Counted from the first letter of the stretch, positions 1 through 10,281 are shown. The stretch: 64,000 nt of DNA from Geobacillus vulcani PSS1 (GCF_000733845.1 NZ_JPOI01000001.1:1837501-1901500); one strand, 5' to 3'. Numbers and translations: made by a program. The notes: a model not told the origin generated them from the letters alone.

Positions 1-429
1 TTGGCGATCATCGTCGTGTCTGATCTCCGCTACATGCTCATTCCCGACCGGGTGCTTCTCGTGTTTGCCGGTTTGTTTTTGGTTGAACGGCTTGTGATCC
101 CGTTTTTGCCGTGGGACGATATGCTTCTTGGCGCGGCGGTCGGCTTTTTCCTTTTGTGGCTGATCGCCGTGCTGTCCAACGGCGGGATGGGCGGCGGCGA
201 TGTGAAGCTGTTTGCCGTGCTTGGATTCGTGCACGGCTGGAAAATGGTGTTGCTCGCGTTTTTCTTGGCGACGTTGTATGGAACGGTGATCGGGCTTGTC
301 GGCATGGCGCTCGGCCGTGTGCGGCGCGGCAAGCCGATGCCGTTTGCGCCGGCGATCGCACTCGGGGCGTTGACCGCGTTTTTCTTCGGAGAAGCGATCG
401 TGCGCGCGTATATTTCACTCATTGTGTAA
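1..429 (+). CDS. comC: Prepilin peptidase (partial, C-terminal part)
   Basis: Inner-membrane aspartyl protease that removes the leader peptide of type IV pilin-like proteins and N-methylates them. Only the last 142 residues lie in the window; the family is normally near 250, so the true start is upstream and the TTG at base 1 is not a start. Both catalytic aspartates are visible: one in DLRYMLIP near residue 8 and one in the GGGDVK motif near residue 67, set among hydrophobic membrane segments. It heads the pilMNO/pilin genes and lies upstream of spoIIB, as comC does in Bacillus. Family confident; symbol by synteny. Confidence 0.9.
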   Translation: MAIIVVSDLRYMLIPDRVLLVFAGLFLVERLVIPFLPWDDMLLGAAVGFFLLWLIAVLSNGGMGGGDVKLFAVLGFVHGWKMVLLAFFLATLYGTVIGLVGMALGRVRRGKPMPFAPAIALGALTAFFFGEAIVRAYISLIV

Positions 430-450
430 AGACGGCAGAAAGGAAGCGGA

Positions 451-1389
451 ATGAAGATGGCGTTATGGCGGCGAAAGGCGAAACAGGCGAACATCGTCAT
501 CAAAGATCATGTCCTCCGCTATGTGGAAGCAAAGCCGGGGCAGCCGCCCGAGGCAAGGCGATGGGGCGAGCGAGCCTTGCCGCCCGGCATCATTCGCGAT
601 GGAAAAATCGCCGATCGGGAAACGTTGGCAATGATTTTGGACGAATGTGTTGACGAATGGAAACTTGACGGGCGGCGTGTCCGCTTTGTCGTCCCCGATC
701 CGTTTGTGATGATCCGCCATTTGCCGCTCCCCGCTCATTTGCTGGACGAGGACATCCGCGGCTATTTGTTTATGGAGCTTGGTGAATCGATTCCGCTTCC
801 GTTCGCCGATCCGGTGTTTGACTACGTCGTGGCCGAGAGAACAAACGAGGCGCTGAACGTGCTGTTGTTTGCCGCGCCGGAAGAGGCGGTGGCCGAATAT
901 GCGGCGCTCTTGGAAGAAGCCGGCCTGCGCCCGGTGGCGGCCGATGTGTCCCCGCTTTGCGCCTATCGCCCGTTTTTTGTTGCCGGACAAGCCGCGGTGG
1001 ACGACCACATTTTGCTTGTCCAATTTGACGAATCGGCTGTCAATTTGAGCGTCTTCCACCGCCATTTGCCGCAGTTTATGCGCCATGTGCCGCTTGAGGC
1101 GCCCGGGGAGCCAACGGCGGCGATCGTCGACCCGTTTATTGACGTGTATAAAGAAATCGAGCGGATGATGAGCTTTTATTCGTTTTCCCTCCAGCAAGGA
1201 AAACAGCAAATTACGCGCCTCTTCCTCACCGGCGACCATCCGCGGCTTGACGATGTGTTTGCCGTTATGTCAGAGCGGCTTGATGTGCCGCTGGAGCGGC
1301 TTTCTCGCTCGCTTGATCCGTTGCCCGACCGTTATCATCTCGCCTGGGGATTGGCGTTGAAAGAAGGAATGGCTGACCATGATCGTTGA
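451..1389 (+). CDS. pilM: Type IV pilus assembly protein PilM-like
   Basis: Actin-fold cytoplasmic protein that couples to the PilN N-terminus at the inner membrane in type IV pilus or pseudopilus assembly. The 312-residue product has the PilM pattern of alternating strands, for example the segment around LPLPAHLLDEDIRGYLFMEL, and no signal peptide. It starts 22 bases after the peptidase gene and overlaps pilN by 11 bases, so it belongs to one operon. Sequence similarity within PilM is low, so the name rests partly on context with PilN- and PilO-like neighbours. Confidence 0.8.
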   Translation: MKMALWRRKAKQANIVIKDHVLRYVEAKPGQPPEARRWGERALPPGIIRDGKIADRETLAMILDECVDEWKLDGRRVRFVVPDPFVMIRHLPLPAHLLDEDIRGYLFMELGESIPLPFADPVFDYVVAERTNEALNVLLFAAPEEAVAEYAALLEEAGLRPVAADVSPLCAYRPFFVAGQAAVDDHILLVQFDESAVNLSVFHRHLPQFMRHVPLEAPGEPTAAIVDPFIDVYKEIERMMSFYSFSLQQGKQQITRLFLTGDHPRLDDVFAVMSERLDVPLERLSRSLDPLPDRYHLAWGLALKEGMADHDR

Positions 1390-1954
1390 CATCAACTTGC
1401 TGCCGCGCAAAGAGCCGCGCCGGGCGGCGGGCGCCGTGCTGGCGGCCTTCGCCGTTTTTCTTCTGCTGCTTGGCGCTGGGGGAGGCTATTGGCTGATGGA
1501 GCGTGCCAATCAACGGCTTGCGGCGCTTGAAGGGGAGCTTCGGCAGGTGCGCGCCGAGCAGGCGGCGATGGAGGCGAAGGGAAAAACGACGGAGCAGCAG
1601 CAAGCTGAGCAAGAGCTTGCTAAAGCGGTCGAATGGGCGAACCGTTATCCGCTCAAAACGGTGCCGCTGTTGCGCGCGTTGGCCAAACAACTGCCGGAGC
1701 GTGGCTTTATCATGAACTTTTCCTATGCCGGTCAAAAGACGGTGACGATGACAGTGCAGTTTGATGCGGCGGAAGAAGCGGCCTATTATTTAGAGCGGCT
1801 TGAGAAAGTTCATTTGGTCAAAGCCGTCAAATTGACCGGCATCTCAGCCAGCGGCGAAAGCGGCAGGGCAGAGGGGGAAGCGATCGTGCCGCGGTATATC
1901 GCCCAATATGAGTTGGAACTTCAGCCGACAGGAAAAGAGGGGGGCAACGAATGA
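1379..1954 (+). CDS. pilN: Type IV pilus assembly protein PilN-like
   Basis: Bitopic membrane protein of the alignment subcomplex (PilMNO). The 191-residue product begins with the conserved MIVDINLLPRKEPRR, the cytoplasmic INLLP motif that binds PilM, followed by one transmembrane helix (about residues 19-38), a coiled-coil stretch rich in E, Q and A (about 42-85), and a C-terminal alpha/beta domain. It overlaps pilM upstream and pilO downstream (ATGA-type), indicating translational coupling. The INLLP motif makes the family call reliable. Confidence 0.88.
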   Translation: MIVDINLLPRKEPRRAAGAVLAAFAVFLLLLGAGGGYWLMERANQRLAALEGELRQVRAEQAAMEAKGKTTEQQQAEQELAKAVEWANRYPLKTVPLLRALAKQLPERGFIMNFSYAGQKTVTMTVQFDAAEEAAYYLERLEKVHLVKAVKLTGISASGESGRAEGEAIVPRYIAQYELELQPTGKEGGNE

Positions 1955-2670
1955 TGGGCCGTTTTGGCAAATGGCCGCTCGTGTTGACCGGGGTGTTTCT
2001 TCTTGCCGCCCTTTTGTTTGTCGTTTTCTATGTTCTTGTGCTCATGCCGCGCTACGAACAAATGGAGCGCCTCGAGGCGGTCGTACAAAGCGAGAAAAAC
2101 GTATTGGCTGCAATGAAAAAGCAGGCGGCGGGGAATCGAGAAGAAACGGCAGAAAGCCTGGCGGCTTTGCAGAGGAAAGTGCCGGTGCGCCCGTTCACCG
2201 ACCAACTGTTGCTGGCGTTTCAAAAAGCGGAATATATTTCTGACAGCCGGCTATTGAGCGTCAGTTTCGCTGAAGGGCAAGGAACCGGGGAATTTTCTTC
2301 GCCAGGAAACGTGAATGGGGGGGAAAGCAAGGCGTCCGGAGACAAGGCGTTGATTCCTCCAAGCGGCATCCAGTCCATCACCGCCCAGCTGACGGTGCAA
2401 TCGCCTTCCTATTACCAGCTCGAACGGTTTTTAGAAGTGCTTGAGCACTCCGAGCGCATTTTGGCGGTGGAAGGATTGACGTTTACCGGCCCGCTGGAGT
2501 TGACGTCCACCGCTGTCGACGTGCAACCGCTCGCCTATTCCATCAATGTCCGCGCCTTTTACGCGCCGCAGCTTGAGAAATGGAAGCAACTCATTCCCAT
2601 CCGCGATGTCCCTCCGCCAAGCGGCAAAGACAATCCGCTTGTGGAAGTGGCGCCGTCTTCGGGCCGGTAG
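1951..2670 (+). CDS. pilO: Type IV pilus assembly protein PilO-like
   Basis: Partner of PilN in the inner-membrane alignment complex. The 239-residue protein has an N-terminal transmembrane helix (about residues 9-31), a coiled coil (about 35-75) and a C-terminal ferredoxin-like region with the segment SYYQLERFLEVLEHSERIL, typical of PilO. It overlaps the pilN stop by four bases and is followed 21 bases later by the pilin gene. A poorly conserved linker rich in G, S and E lies near residues 105-135. Named from topology, motif and position. Confidence 0.8.
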   Translation: MMGRFGKWPLVLTGVFLLAALLFVVFYVLVLMPRYEQMERLEAVVQSEKNVLAAMKKQAAGNREETAESLAALQRKVPVRPFTDQLLLAFQKAEYISDSRLLSVSFAEGQGTGEFSSPGNVNGGESKASGDKALIPPSGIQSITAQLTVQSPSYYQLERFLEVLEHSERILAVEGLTFTGPLELTSTAVDVQPLAYSINVRAFYAPQLEKWKQLIPIRDVPPPSGKDNPLVEVAPSSGR

Positions 2671-2691
2671 CGGGGATGGTGGAAGGCCGAT

Positions 2692-3153
2692 ATGCTCATT
2701 CGCATGAAGCGGGGGATGACGCTGATCGAATTGTTGGCCGTGCTGGCCATCGTCGGCATTGTGGCGGCGATCGTTGCCGTTGCCGTGCTGACGGTGATGG
2801 AAAGGGCGCGCGAACGGGTGTTTGTGTCTGATGCGTACGGTTTGTATGAGGCGGCGCGGCTGTACGTCGGCGCGGAAAAGGTCGAGTTTTTGCCCGCTCG
2901 CTCCTCTGCTGTGCTGTCTTACCGGGAGCTGGTAGAACATGATCTGCTTGAACCGATCAAAGACCCGTTCACCGGCCGTATGCTGGCGCCAGAGGCGAAT
3001 CCGTCGTACGTGTTGGTGATGAAGCGCGACGACGGCGGAATCGATTACGCCGTTTGCTTGAAAGGCGAGACAAAGCAGCTTTGCACCTATGAGGGGCGTG
3101 AGCAGCCGATTCCTGTCGAAGCGCTGGGGGCCGAGGCGATTCGCAGCCGTTGA
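2692..3153 (+). CDS. Type IV pilin-like / pseudopilin protein
   Basis: Substrate of the prepilin peptidase. The N-terminus MLIRMKRGMTLIELL carries the class III prepilin signal: a short positive leader ending in Gly8, Met9 as +1, Glu13 as +5, then a hydrophobic helix to about residue 34. The C-terminal domain has two cysteines (near CLKGETKQLC) that could form a disulfide. Length (153) suits a pseudopilin. It is the last gene of the pilus operon and a strong terminator follows. Whether it is a major or minor pilin cannot be judged here. Confidence 0.9.
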   Translation: MLIRMKRGMTLIELLAVLAIVGIVAAIVAVAVLTVMERARERVFVSDAYGLYEAARLYVGAEKVEFLPARSSAVLSYRELVEHDLLEPIKDPFTGRMLAPEANPSYVLVMKRDDGGIDYAVCLKGETKQLCTYEGREQPIPVEALGAEAIRSR

Positions 3154-3179
3154 TGTCGGAAAATGAAGAACAGAAGCAG

Positions 3180-3214
3180 GGACAAGACGACAAATGTCTT
3201 GTTCTTTTTTTTTT
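3180..3214 (+). terminator. Rho-independent terminator of the pil operon
   Basis: GGACAAGAC (3180-3188) pairs with GTCTTGTTC (3196-3204) across a seven-base loop, followed by about ten T residues. It lies between the pilin gene and spoIIB, so spoIIB should not be read as starting upstream of it. Confidence 0.9.
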
Positions 3215-3249
3215 TCGTTTATGGTAAGATAGGCGAAAGGAATCGAAGC

Positions 3250-4374
3250 ATGAAGAAGGACGGTGGCAAAATGGACAAGCAGCGCATGCACATTACGGTG
3301 AATATCAATGGCAAGCCCCGCCCATTTACCGTGGAGCGTTCATTGGAAGAACGGCCGTCCGAGGAGTCGGGTGGGCCCCGGATGGACGATCGTCTTCAGA
3401 AAGAGCGACAGGCGAACGGGATGGGCGAAGGGGAATCGCGGACGAACGCGTTCCAAGAACGACAGCCATTCATGGATGAACGGTCAGCCGATTTCTCTTT
3501 CGTAGAGGACGATCAGGTTAGGGGATATATAGAAGCCAGGGGTCGGGAAGAAGCCGCCGCCGTTGAGGCAGATGAACGGATCATTTCCGCTTCCGAGGCG
3601 ATCCAACAAAAGAAAAGCGGCAAGCGGCGGCTATGGCGGCTGCCGGCTCAAGCCAAGTCGCTGCTCGCCGCCGCGTTGGTCGCCGCGTTGGTTGGCATGG
3701 CGTTGGGCATGACGGTGCTGCGCATCATTCCGAAGGAAAAAGCCGCTTTGTCACCGGCATCTGAAGCGATGACAGAACTGGCGGAACCGGAAACGGCGGG
3801 TGGGAAAAGCGCGCTGGCCGCGCCGTTTTCCATTGCGGTCATTCAAGCGGGCGTCTATTCGAATGCGGCGGCGGCCAAGCAGGCGTCCGAATCGATCAAA
3901 ACAGCAGGTGTGCCGGTCGTTGTCGCGGGTCAAAAACCGGCAGCGCTCTATATCGCCGTCGGCGCGGATAAGGAAACGTTGCGGGCGGTCAACGACAAAT
4001 ATCGCGAAGCGGTGTCGAGCACGTACGTCAAGGAGCTGGTGTTTTCTGCGGATGCAAAAGCGCGCCGTTTAGAGGTTGTCCAAAAGGGAGAGGCTCTGTA
4101 CAAACAGATGGCGTCAGTCTCCGCTGCCTTGCTTAGCGGCCGGAATGTCGGCGAGGATGATTGGCGGACGTTGCAAACCGCGTATGATGCATTCGAAAAA
4201 AGCAAAATGGATGACGGCAAAACAGCGGGAGACTATATCGAAGCGCTGAAGCAGGCATATGTCGCCCTTGCCGCATACAAAGAGCAACGGGATGAAGCGC
4301 TGTTGGCCAAAGCCCAGCAACAGCTGCTCGAGGCGCTCGCCGCTTATATCCAATGGGTGCCGCTAGGGAGCTAG
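3250..4374 (+). CDS. spoIIB: Stage II sporulation protein B-like SPOR-domain protein
   Basis: SpoIIB helps septal peptidoglycan degradation and engulfment during sporulation. This 374-residue form has a long charged cytoplasmic region, one transmembrane helix near residues 137-160, and a SPOR peptidoglycan-binding domain near 190-265 (IAVIQAGVYSNAAAAKQ). I chose ATG 3250, nine bases after AAAGGA; ATG 3271 is an alternative. Longer readings run through the pil terminator. Its place between the pilus genes and maf matches spoIIB of Bacillus subtilis. Name by synteny and domain; primary sequence is poorly conserved. Confidence 0.8.
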   Translation: MKKDGGKMDKQRMHITVNINGKPRPFTVERSLEERPSEESGGPRMDDRLQKERQANGMGEGESRTNAFQERQPFMDERSADFSFVEDDQVRGYIEARGREEAAAVEADERIISASEAIQQKKSGKRRLWRLPAQAKSLLAAALVAALVGMALGMTVLRIIPKEKAALSPASEAMTELAEPETAGGKSALAAPFSIAVIQAGVYSNAAAAKQASESIKTAGVPVVVAGQKPAALYIAVGADKETLRAVNDKYREAVSSTYVKELVFSADAKARRLEVVQKGEALYKQMASVSAALLSGRNVGEDDWRTLQTAYDAFEKSKMDDGKTAGDYIEALKQAYVALAAYKEQRDEALLAKAQQQLLEALAAYIQWVPLGS

Positions 4375-4447
4375 AGGCCCCGTTTTTTTATATCTATATT
4401 TGGTTGTACCGTAAAAATACCGTCCAATCTAATAGGAGGTGATCCTC

Positions 4448-4588
4448 ATGAAAGAAGAAAAAGAACGTGTAGAAATTCGTATGCCTAAGATGATAGTAGA
4501 AAAATTGGAACAATATCAGAAGAAAAATGGGATTCCCACTCGAACAGCTGCCATCTTAGAGCTGTTGAGAAAAGGAACCTTTGGCTAA
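4448..4588 (+). CDS. Small ribbon-helix-helix-like protein
   Basis: A 46-residue ORF preceded by a strong AGGAGG at an ideal distance. The sequence EKERVEIRMPKMIVEKLEQY, then GIPTRTAAILELLRKG, fits a beta strand plus two helices of an Arc/CopG-type ribbon-helix-helix DNA-binding domain. It is absent from the usual spoIIB-maf interval of Bacillus. Directly after its stop is a hairpin-forming stretch (4603-4660) that resembles right ends of IS200/IS605-type elements, so it may be an accessory ORF of a degraded insertion. Function unknown. Confidence 0.6.
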   Translation: MKEEKERVEIRMPKMIVEKLEQYQKKNGIPTRTAAILELLRKGTFG

Positions 4589-4690
4589 AGCCAACCGACA
4601 TTCATCTCCCATCGGCTCGCTGGGCTGTCGCCCTTCACGCTCCTTGAGGGGAGACTTCTTTACGGAATTACGTTCAATTGCACCTGGACA
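4589..4690 (+). mobile_element. Possible IS200/IS605-type right-end remnant
   Basis: After the small RHH gene the sequence runs CCAACCGACATTCATCTCCC ... GGGGAGACTT. ATCTCCC and GGGGAGA can close a hairpin-bearing segment, as in subterminal ends of IS200/IS605 elements. No tnpA or tnpB reading frame is present. The link to a known element is from memory of end architecture, so this is a weak call. Confidence 0.3.
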
Positions 4691-4695
4691 GAAAA

Positions 4696-4724
4696 TTGCC
4701 TTTCACTGCAAAATTTGCTACGAT
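4696..4724 (+). promoter_or_regulatory. Sigma-A promoter for maf-radC
   Basis: TTGCCT (4696-4701), 17-base spacer, TACGAT (4719-4724), about 45 bases upstream of the maf start. Confidence 0.6.
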
Positions 4725-4769
4725 ACAAGTGAATCTTCCGAACCGAAACGAGCGAAAGGAGAATGAGCG

Positions 4770-5345
4770 ATGCCTCCACGGTTCGTGCTTGCATCCCGCT
4801 CCCCTAGACGAAGGCAGATCCTCGAGCTGGCCGGCTGGCCGTTTGATGTGCAGGAAAGCCATGCCGATGAGACGATTCCCCCCGGAACGCCCCCCGGTGA
4901 AGCGGTTCAACTTCTTGCCCGCCGGAAAGTGGAGGCGGTGATGTCCTCTTTTCCCGACGCGTATGTTCTTGGCGCTGATACGATCGTTGTGTGCGATGGC
5001 CGCTTGTTAGGGAAGCCGCGCACGGAAGAAGAAGCATTCGCCATGCTGCGTCAGTTGTCCGGGCGGACGCATGACGTATGGACCGGTGTCGCCATCGCAC
5101 TCCCTCAAGGGTCCATCACCTCGTTTGCTGAAAAAACTGCGGTGACGTTTTGGGAGCTGGGCGACGAGGAAATCGCCGCCTATATTGCGACCGGGGAGCC
5201 GATGGACAAGGCGGGGGCGTATGGCATCCAAGGCCGCGCTGCTCTGTTTGTCAAACGAATCGAAGGCGACTATTTGACGGTTGTCGGCCTGCCGCTGTCG
5301 CGGACGGTGAGGGAATTGCGCCGGCTCGGGTGGCCGCCGGCATAG
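4770..5345 (+). CDS. maf: Maf family nucleotide pyrophosphatase
   Basis: House-cleaning enzyme that hydrolyses non-canonical or dTTP/UTP nucleotides to monophosphates; overexpression blocks septation in Bacillus. The 191-residue protein starts with the family signature LASRSPRR (residues 7-14) and has the catalytic LGADTIVV motif near residue 70 and the GAYGIQGRA segment near 150. Start is supported by GCGAAAGGAG upstream. It lies between spoIIB and radC, the standard position in Bacillaceae. Confidence 0.95.
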   Translation: MPPRFVLASRSPRRRQILELAGWPFDVQESHADETIPPGTPPGEAVQLLARRKVEAVMSSFPDAYVLGADTIVVCDGRLLGKPRTEEEAFAMLRQLSGRTHDVWTGVAIALPQGSITSFAEKTAVTFWELGDEEIAAYIATGEPMDKAGAYGIQGRAALFVKRIEGDYLTVVGLPLSRTVRELRRLGWPPA

Positions 5346-5481
5346 ACCAAAGCAGAGGCGGCCGCCGTATGGAATTTTCTGAAAAGAAAACGCCCTCGCA
5401 AACGGATTCTGTTCGCGTACCGAGGGGCGGTTTAAGCCTTTCCATCTTTCGATAAAGCAAAACAAAACAAGGAGGAGTATG

Positions 5482-6162
5482 ATGGCTTGGATGATCCGCG
5501 ATGTGCCGAAAGACAGCCGACCGCGGGAACGGCTGTTGTCGTCGGGGCCGGAAAGTTTATCCGACCATGAGTTGATTGCCATTTTGCTCCGAACCGGCAC
5601 GAAAAAGGAATCGGTCGTGCAGCTCGCCCAGCGCCTTCTTCGCCACTTTGAGGGGCTGAGACCGCTCAAAGATGCAACGATCGAAGAAATGACCAACATC
5701 AAAGGGATTGGGCCGACGAAAGCGGTGCAAATTTTGGCAGCGTTGGAGCTCGGCCGACGCATCCACCAGTCCGGCTGTGCCGACCGCTATGTGATCCGTT
5801 GCCCGGAAGACGGAGCGAAATACGTGATGGAAGATATGCGCTTTTTATCGCAAGAACATTTTGTCGCTATTTATTTAAATACGAAAAATCAAGTCATCCA
5901 CCGCAAAACAGTGTTCATCGGCAGTTTAAACGCCTCGATTGTCCATCCGCGCGAAGTGTTTAAAGAGGCGATCAAACGTTCCGCCGCCTCCGTCATTTGC
6001 GTGCATAACCACCCTTCTGGCGATCCGACCCCAAGCCGCGAAGACATCGATGTGACGAAACGGCTCGCGGAATGCGGCCGCATCATCGGCATCGAGCTGC
6101 TTGATCACCTCATCATCGGCGATCAAAAATTCGTCAGTTTGAAAGAAAAAGGCTATGTCTGA
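5482..6162 (+). CDS. radC: RadC family JAB/MPN-domain protein
   Basis: UPF0758 (RadC) protein of uncertain role, historically linked to DNA repair. The 226-residue product has an N-terminal helix-hairpin-helix region (around TNIKGIGPTKAVQI) and a C-terminal JAMM metal-binding motif, VHNHPSGDPTPSREDI, with the two histidines, serine and aspartate intact. ATG 5479 sits too close to GGAGGAG (5471-5477), so 5482 is preferred. It follows maf and precedes mreB, as in Bacillus. Confidence 0.93.
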   Translation: MAWMIRDVPKDSRPRERLLSSGPESLSDHELIAILLRTGTKKESVVQLAQRLLRHFEGLRPLKDATIEEMTNIKGIGPTKAVQILAALELGRRIHQSGCADRYVIRCPEDGAKYVMEDMRFLSQEHFVAIYLNTKNQVIHRKTVFIGSLNASIVHPREVFKEAIKRSAASVICVHNHPSGDPTPSREDIDVTKRLAECGRIIGIELLDHLIIGDQKFVSLKEKGYV

Positions 6163-6165
6163 CGG

Positions 6166-6194
6166 TTCTCATTTTTTGTCGAATCAGTTATAAT
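6166..6194 (+). promoter_or_regulatory. Promoter upstream of mreB
   Basis: TTCTCA (6166-6171), 17-base spacer, consensus TATAAT (6189-6194). A leader of about 120 bases separates it from the mreB start. Confidence 0.6.
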
Positions 6195-6246
6195 ATCAAC
6201 TATGAGTTTTTCCGAATCCGTTCGGGCGGTGTTGTACAATTTATAA

Positions 6247-7341
<1,095 letters not shown>

Positions 7342-7360
7342 CGGTAAGAAGGTGTGACGC

Positions 7361-8227
7361 ATGCCACAGCTTTTTGGGAATAAGCGTCTCATTTTTTTGC
7401 TCGTCAGCATCGTCATCCTTGTCATGTTGATCGGCTTTTCCCTGCGCAACCGCGAAGAGTTGACGTGGCCGGAGCAGTTTGTCAAAGATACGGTCGGTTT
7501 TGTTCAGCTTCTGTTTGGGAAGCCCGCACAGGAAATCGCGGGCTTCTTTGAAAATGTGAACGATCTTCGCCGCACATATAAGGAAAATGAGCTGCTGAAG
7601 GCAAGACTTGAGGAATATGCGGCGCTTGAGACCGAAGTCGAGGCGCTGCGGCAAGAAAACGCACGGCTGCGTGCGTTGCTCGATAAAAAAGAGAGCTTGC
7701 GTGATTTTGTTTCGATTCAGGCGACGGTGATCGGGCGGAACCCGGATCGTTGGCGGGAAACGATCATCATCAACAAAGGCGAGCAACAAGGCGTGAAAAA
7801 AGATATGGCCGTCATCACCCCAGCGGGGCTTGTCGGCAAGGTGCAACATGCTTCCCAATTTACGTCCACTGTGCAGCTGTTAAGCGCGCTTGACCAAAAC
7901 AACCGCATTTCCGCTTATGTCCAAGGGAAGGAAAATGTGTTTGGGCTGATTGAAGGCTACGATGAGAAGCGGCGCGAGTTGCTGCTTGGCGAAATTCCGA
8001 TTGACGCGAAAGTGGAAAAAAAGCAAAAAGTGTTGACGTCTGGCCTTGGCGGCGTGTTTCCGAAAGGGCTGCCGATCGGAGAGGTGACGGAAGTCAAGCC
8101 GGATCAATACGGCTTGACAAAAGTCGTCTATGTCAAGCCGTTTGCCAACTTGTATGACATTGACGATGTCATGATTGTGAAACGAACCATCGATGCAGCA
8201 CTGCAGGAAAAGGAGGAGGCAAAGTGA
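7361..8227 (+). CDS. mreC: Rod shape-determining protein MreC
   Basis: Bitopic scaffold protein of the elongasome whose extracellular domain binds penicillin-binding proteins. 288 residues: one N-terminal transmembrane helix (about 9-25), a coiled coil (about 65-110, ENELLKARLEEYAALETEVE), and a beta-barrel domain with GLVGKV and the conserved GLGGVFPKGLPIGEV near 230. It begins 19 bases after mreB and overlaps mreD by four bases. Confidence 0.96.
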   Translation: MPQLFGNKRLIFLLVSIVILVMLIGFSLRNREELTWPEQFVKDTVGFVQLLFGKPAQEIAGFFENVNDLRRTYKENELLKARLEEYAALETEVEALRQENARLRALLDKKESLRDFVSIQATVIGRNPDRWRETIIINKGEQQGVKKDMAVITPAGLVGKVQHASQFTSTVQLLSALDQNNRISAYVQGKENVFGLIEGYDEKRRELLLGEIPIDAKVEKKQKVLTSGLGGVFPKGLPIGEVTEVKPDQYGLTKVVYVKPFANLYDIDDVMIVKRTIDAALQEKEEAK

Positions 8228-8742
8228 ACAAGTGGCGTCTTCCTTTCCTTGCGGTGTTATGTTTTGTGAGTGAGAGTCTTTTTGTTGATGTATGGCCGAA
8301 AGGCGACTTGTACATCCACTATTTTTTTGTTCCCCGGTTTTTTCTTGTTTTTCTCGTGCTCACAGCGATGCATTTCGGCGGGACGCGGGCGATGGCGTAC
8401 GGGTTCATCTTCGGGTTTCTGTATGACTGCGTCTACACAGAGCTGCTCGGTGTTTATGCGTTTGCCTATACGCTTATTGCCTACTTGGCGGGCAAAGCGA
8501 TGAAATGGTTCCACCAAAACTGGTTCGTTGCATCGCTCTTGTCGCTGCTTTCCATTGTGCTGCTTGACAGTTATGTCTACGGCATCCAGTTGTTGATCGG
8601 ACGGACCGATTGGTCGTTTTCTGTTTTTTGGGAACGCCGTCTATGGCCGACGCTGCTTCTGAACGTTGCGTTTTTGCTCGTCTTTTCGTACCCGCTCGAA
8701 CGGCGGTTGGCCAAAATTCGCCGGTTTGAGCAGGAAGAATAA
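8224..8742 (+). CDS. mreD: Rod shape-determining membrane protein MreD
   Basis: Polytopic membrane component of the Mre complex. The 172-residue protein has about five hydrophobic helices and the family pattern [20 protein letters not shown]. The start is GTG 8224, overlapping the mreC stop, with AGGAGG just upstream within mreC. Confidence 0.93.
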   Translation: MNKWRLPFLAVLCFVSESLFVDVWPKGDLYIHYFFVPRFFLVFLVLTAMHFGGTRAMAYGFIFGFLYDCVYTELLGVYAFAYTLIAYLAGKAMKWFHQNWFVASLLSLLSIVLLDSYVYGIQLLIGRTDWSFSVFWERRLWPTLLLNVAFLLVFSYPLERRLAKIRRFEQEE

Positions 8743-8791
8743 AAGAGGAAAAACGGCCCGCTTTGTAGAATTATTCGTTGGGGTGAACGTT

Positions 8792-9475
8792 GTGGCGAAA
8801 CAAAAGCAGCAGTACGTGACGATTAAAGGGACGAAAGATGGGCTGACGTTGCATCTCGACGACCGCTGCTCGTATGATGATTTATTGAAAGAAATTGAGG
8901 AGCGGCTTGTCAAACAAGCTGGCGTCGCGCCAGACAGCCCGCTTGTCTCCGTTCATCTGAAAATCGGGAACCGCTATTTGACGCCTGCCCAAGAGGAAGA
9001 GGTGCGTGCGCTCATCCGCCGTTCAAAAAATTTGGTCGTCGATTCGATCGAAAGCAATGTCATGTCGAAAGCAGAAGCGATAGAATGGATGAGAAAAACA
9101 GAAATTGTGCCCGTTTCGCGCATTGTCCGTTCAGGACAAGTGCTTCATGTCGAAGGAGATTTGCTGCTGATCGGCGACGTGAACCCTGGCGGAACGGTCA
9201 TTGCCGGAGGCAACATTTTCATTCTCGGCGCCTTGCGCGGCATCGCCCATGCCGGGTATGCCGGCAATAAACAGGCGATCATCGCTGCATCGGTCATGAA
9301 ACCGATGCAGTTGCGCATCGGCGACGTCATGAGCCGGGCGCCCGATTCGAAAACGGATGAAGGAAATGAAATGGAATGCGCCTATATTGATGAACATAAC
9401 CAAATTGTTGTCGACCGCCTTCAGCTGCTTATGCATTTGCGGCCGAATTTGACGCGCTTAGAAAGGAGAATGTGA
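8792..9475 (+). CDS. minC: Septum site-determining protein MinC
   Basis: Inhibitor of FtsZ polymerisation that works with MinD to block division at the poles. GTG 8792 gives [18 protein letters not shown] and 227 residues, matching Bacillus MinC. The N-terminal FtsZ-binding domain is followed by the right-handed beta-helix C-domain, with [19 protein letters not shown] near residue 130. It starts 49 bases after mreD and ends three bases before minD. Confidence 0.95.
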   Translation: MAKQKQQYVTIKGTKDGLTLHLDDRCSYDDLLKEIEERLVKQAGVAPDSPLVSVHLKIGNRYLTPAQEEEVRALIRRSKNLVVDSIESNVMSKAEAIEWMRKTEIVPVSRIVRSGQVLHVEGDLLLIGDVNPGGTVIAGGNIFILGALRGIAHAGYAGNKQAIIAASVMKPMQLRIGDVMSRAPDSKTDEGNEMECAYIDEHNQIVVDRLQLLMHLRPNLTRLERRM

Positions 9476-9477
9476 CC

Positions 9478-10281
9478 GTGGGAGAAGCGATCGTCATCAC
9501 TTCCGGAAAAGGCGGCGTCGGCAAAACGACGACGACCGCGAACCTTGGGACGGCCCTCGCCATTCTCGGGAAGCGGGTGTGCCTTGTCGACACCGACATC
9601 GGGCTGCGCAACCTCGATGTCGTGCTTGGGCTTGAGAATCGAATTATTTATGATTTGGTCGATGTCGTTGAAGGTCGTTGCACGGTGCAAAAAGCGCTTG
9701 TGAAAGACAAGCGGTTCGATAACCATTTGTATTTGCTGCCGGCCGCGCAAACGAGCGATAAGTCGGCGGTCAACCCCGCGCAAATGAAACAGCTCATTGA
9801 GGAGCTGAAGCAGGAATACGATTATGTGCTCATCGACTGTCCGGCCGGCATCGAACAGGGCTATCGCAACGCTGTCGCCGGCGCGGACGAAGCGATCGTC
9901 GTCACGACGCCGGAAGTGTCGGCGGTCCGCGACGCCGACCGCATCATCGGCTTGCTTGAGGCTGAGGAGCACGTCAAACCGCCGCGCCTTATCATCAACC
10001 GCATTCGCAGCCATATGGTGAAAAACGGCGATATGTTGGATGTCGACGAAATCATCTCGCATTTATCGATCGAGCTGCTCGGCATTATCGCTGACGATGA
10101 AAACGTGATCAAAGCGTCGAACCGCGGCGAGCCGATTGTGCTGGATCCAAACAGCAAAGCGTCGATCGCCTTCCGCAACATTGCCCGCCGCATCCTCGGC
10201 GAGTCGGTGCCGCTGCCGCCGCTTGAGGAAGAGGAGAAGGGGTTGTTTTCAAAGATTCGGAAAATATTTAGCTTGAAATAA
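9478..10281 (+). CDS. minD: Septum site-determining ATPase MinD
   Basis: Deviant Walker ATPase that recruits MinC to the membrane. GTG 9478 gives MGEAIVITSGKGGVGKTTTT with the signature lysine and P-loop at residues 10-17; GTG 9472 also exists, but the spacing from AAAGGAG favours 9478. Length 267 is typical. The C-terminus LFSKIRKIFSLK is the amphipathic membrane-targeting helix. A terminator follows. Confidence 0.97.
   Translation: MGEAIVITSGKGGVGKTTTTANLGTALAILGKRVCLVDTDIGLRNLDVVLGLENRIIYDLVDVVEGRCTVQKALVKDKRFDNHLYLLPAAQTSDKSAVNPAQMKQLIEELKQEYDYVLIDCPAGIEQGYRNAVAGADEAIVVTTPEVSAVRDADRIIGLLEAEEHVKPPRLIINRIRSHMVKNGDMLDVDEIISHLSIELLGIIADDENVIKASNRGEPIVLDPNSKASIAFRNIARRILGESVPLPPLEEEEKGLFSKIRKIFSLK

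Noticed and set aside
5007..5762. Minus-strand frame spanning maf and radC
   Set aside because: Overlaps two firmly identified plus-strand genes; it is a frame shadow.
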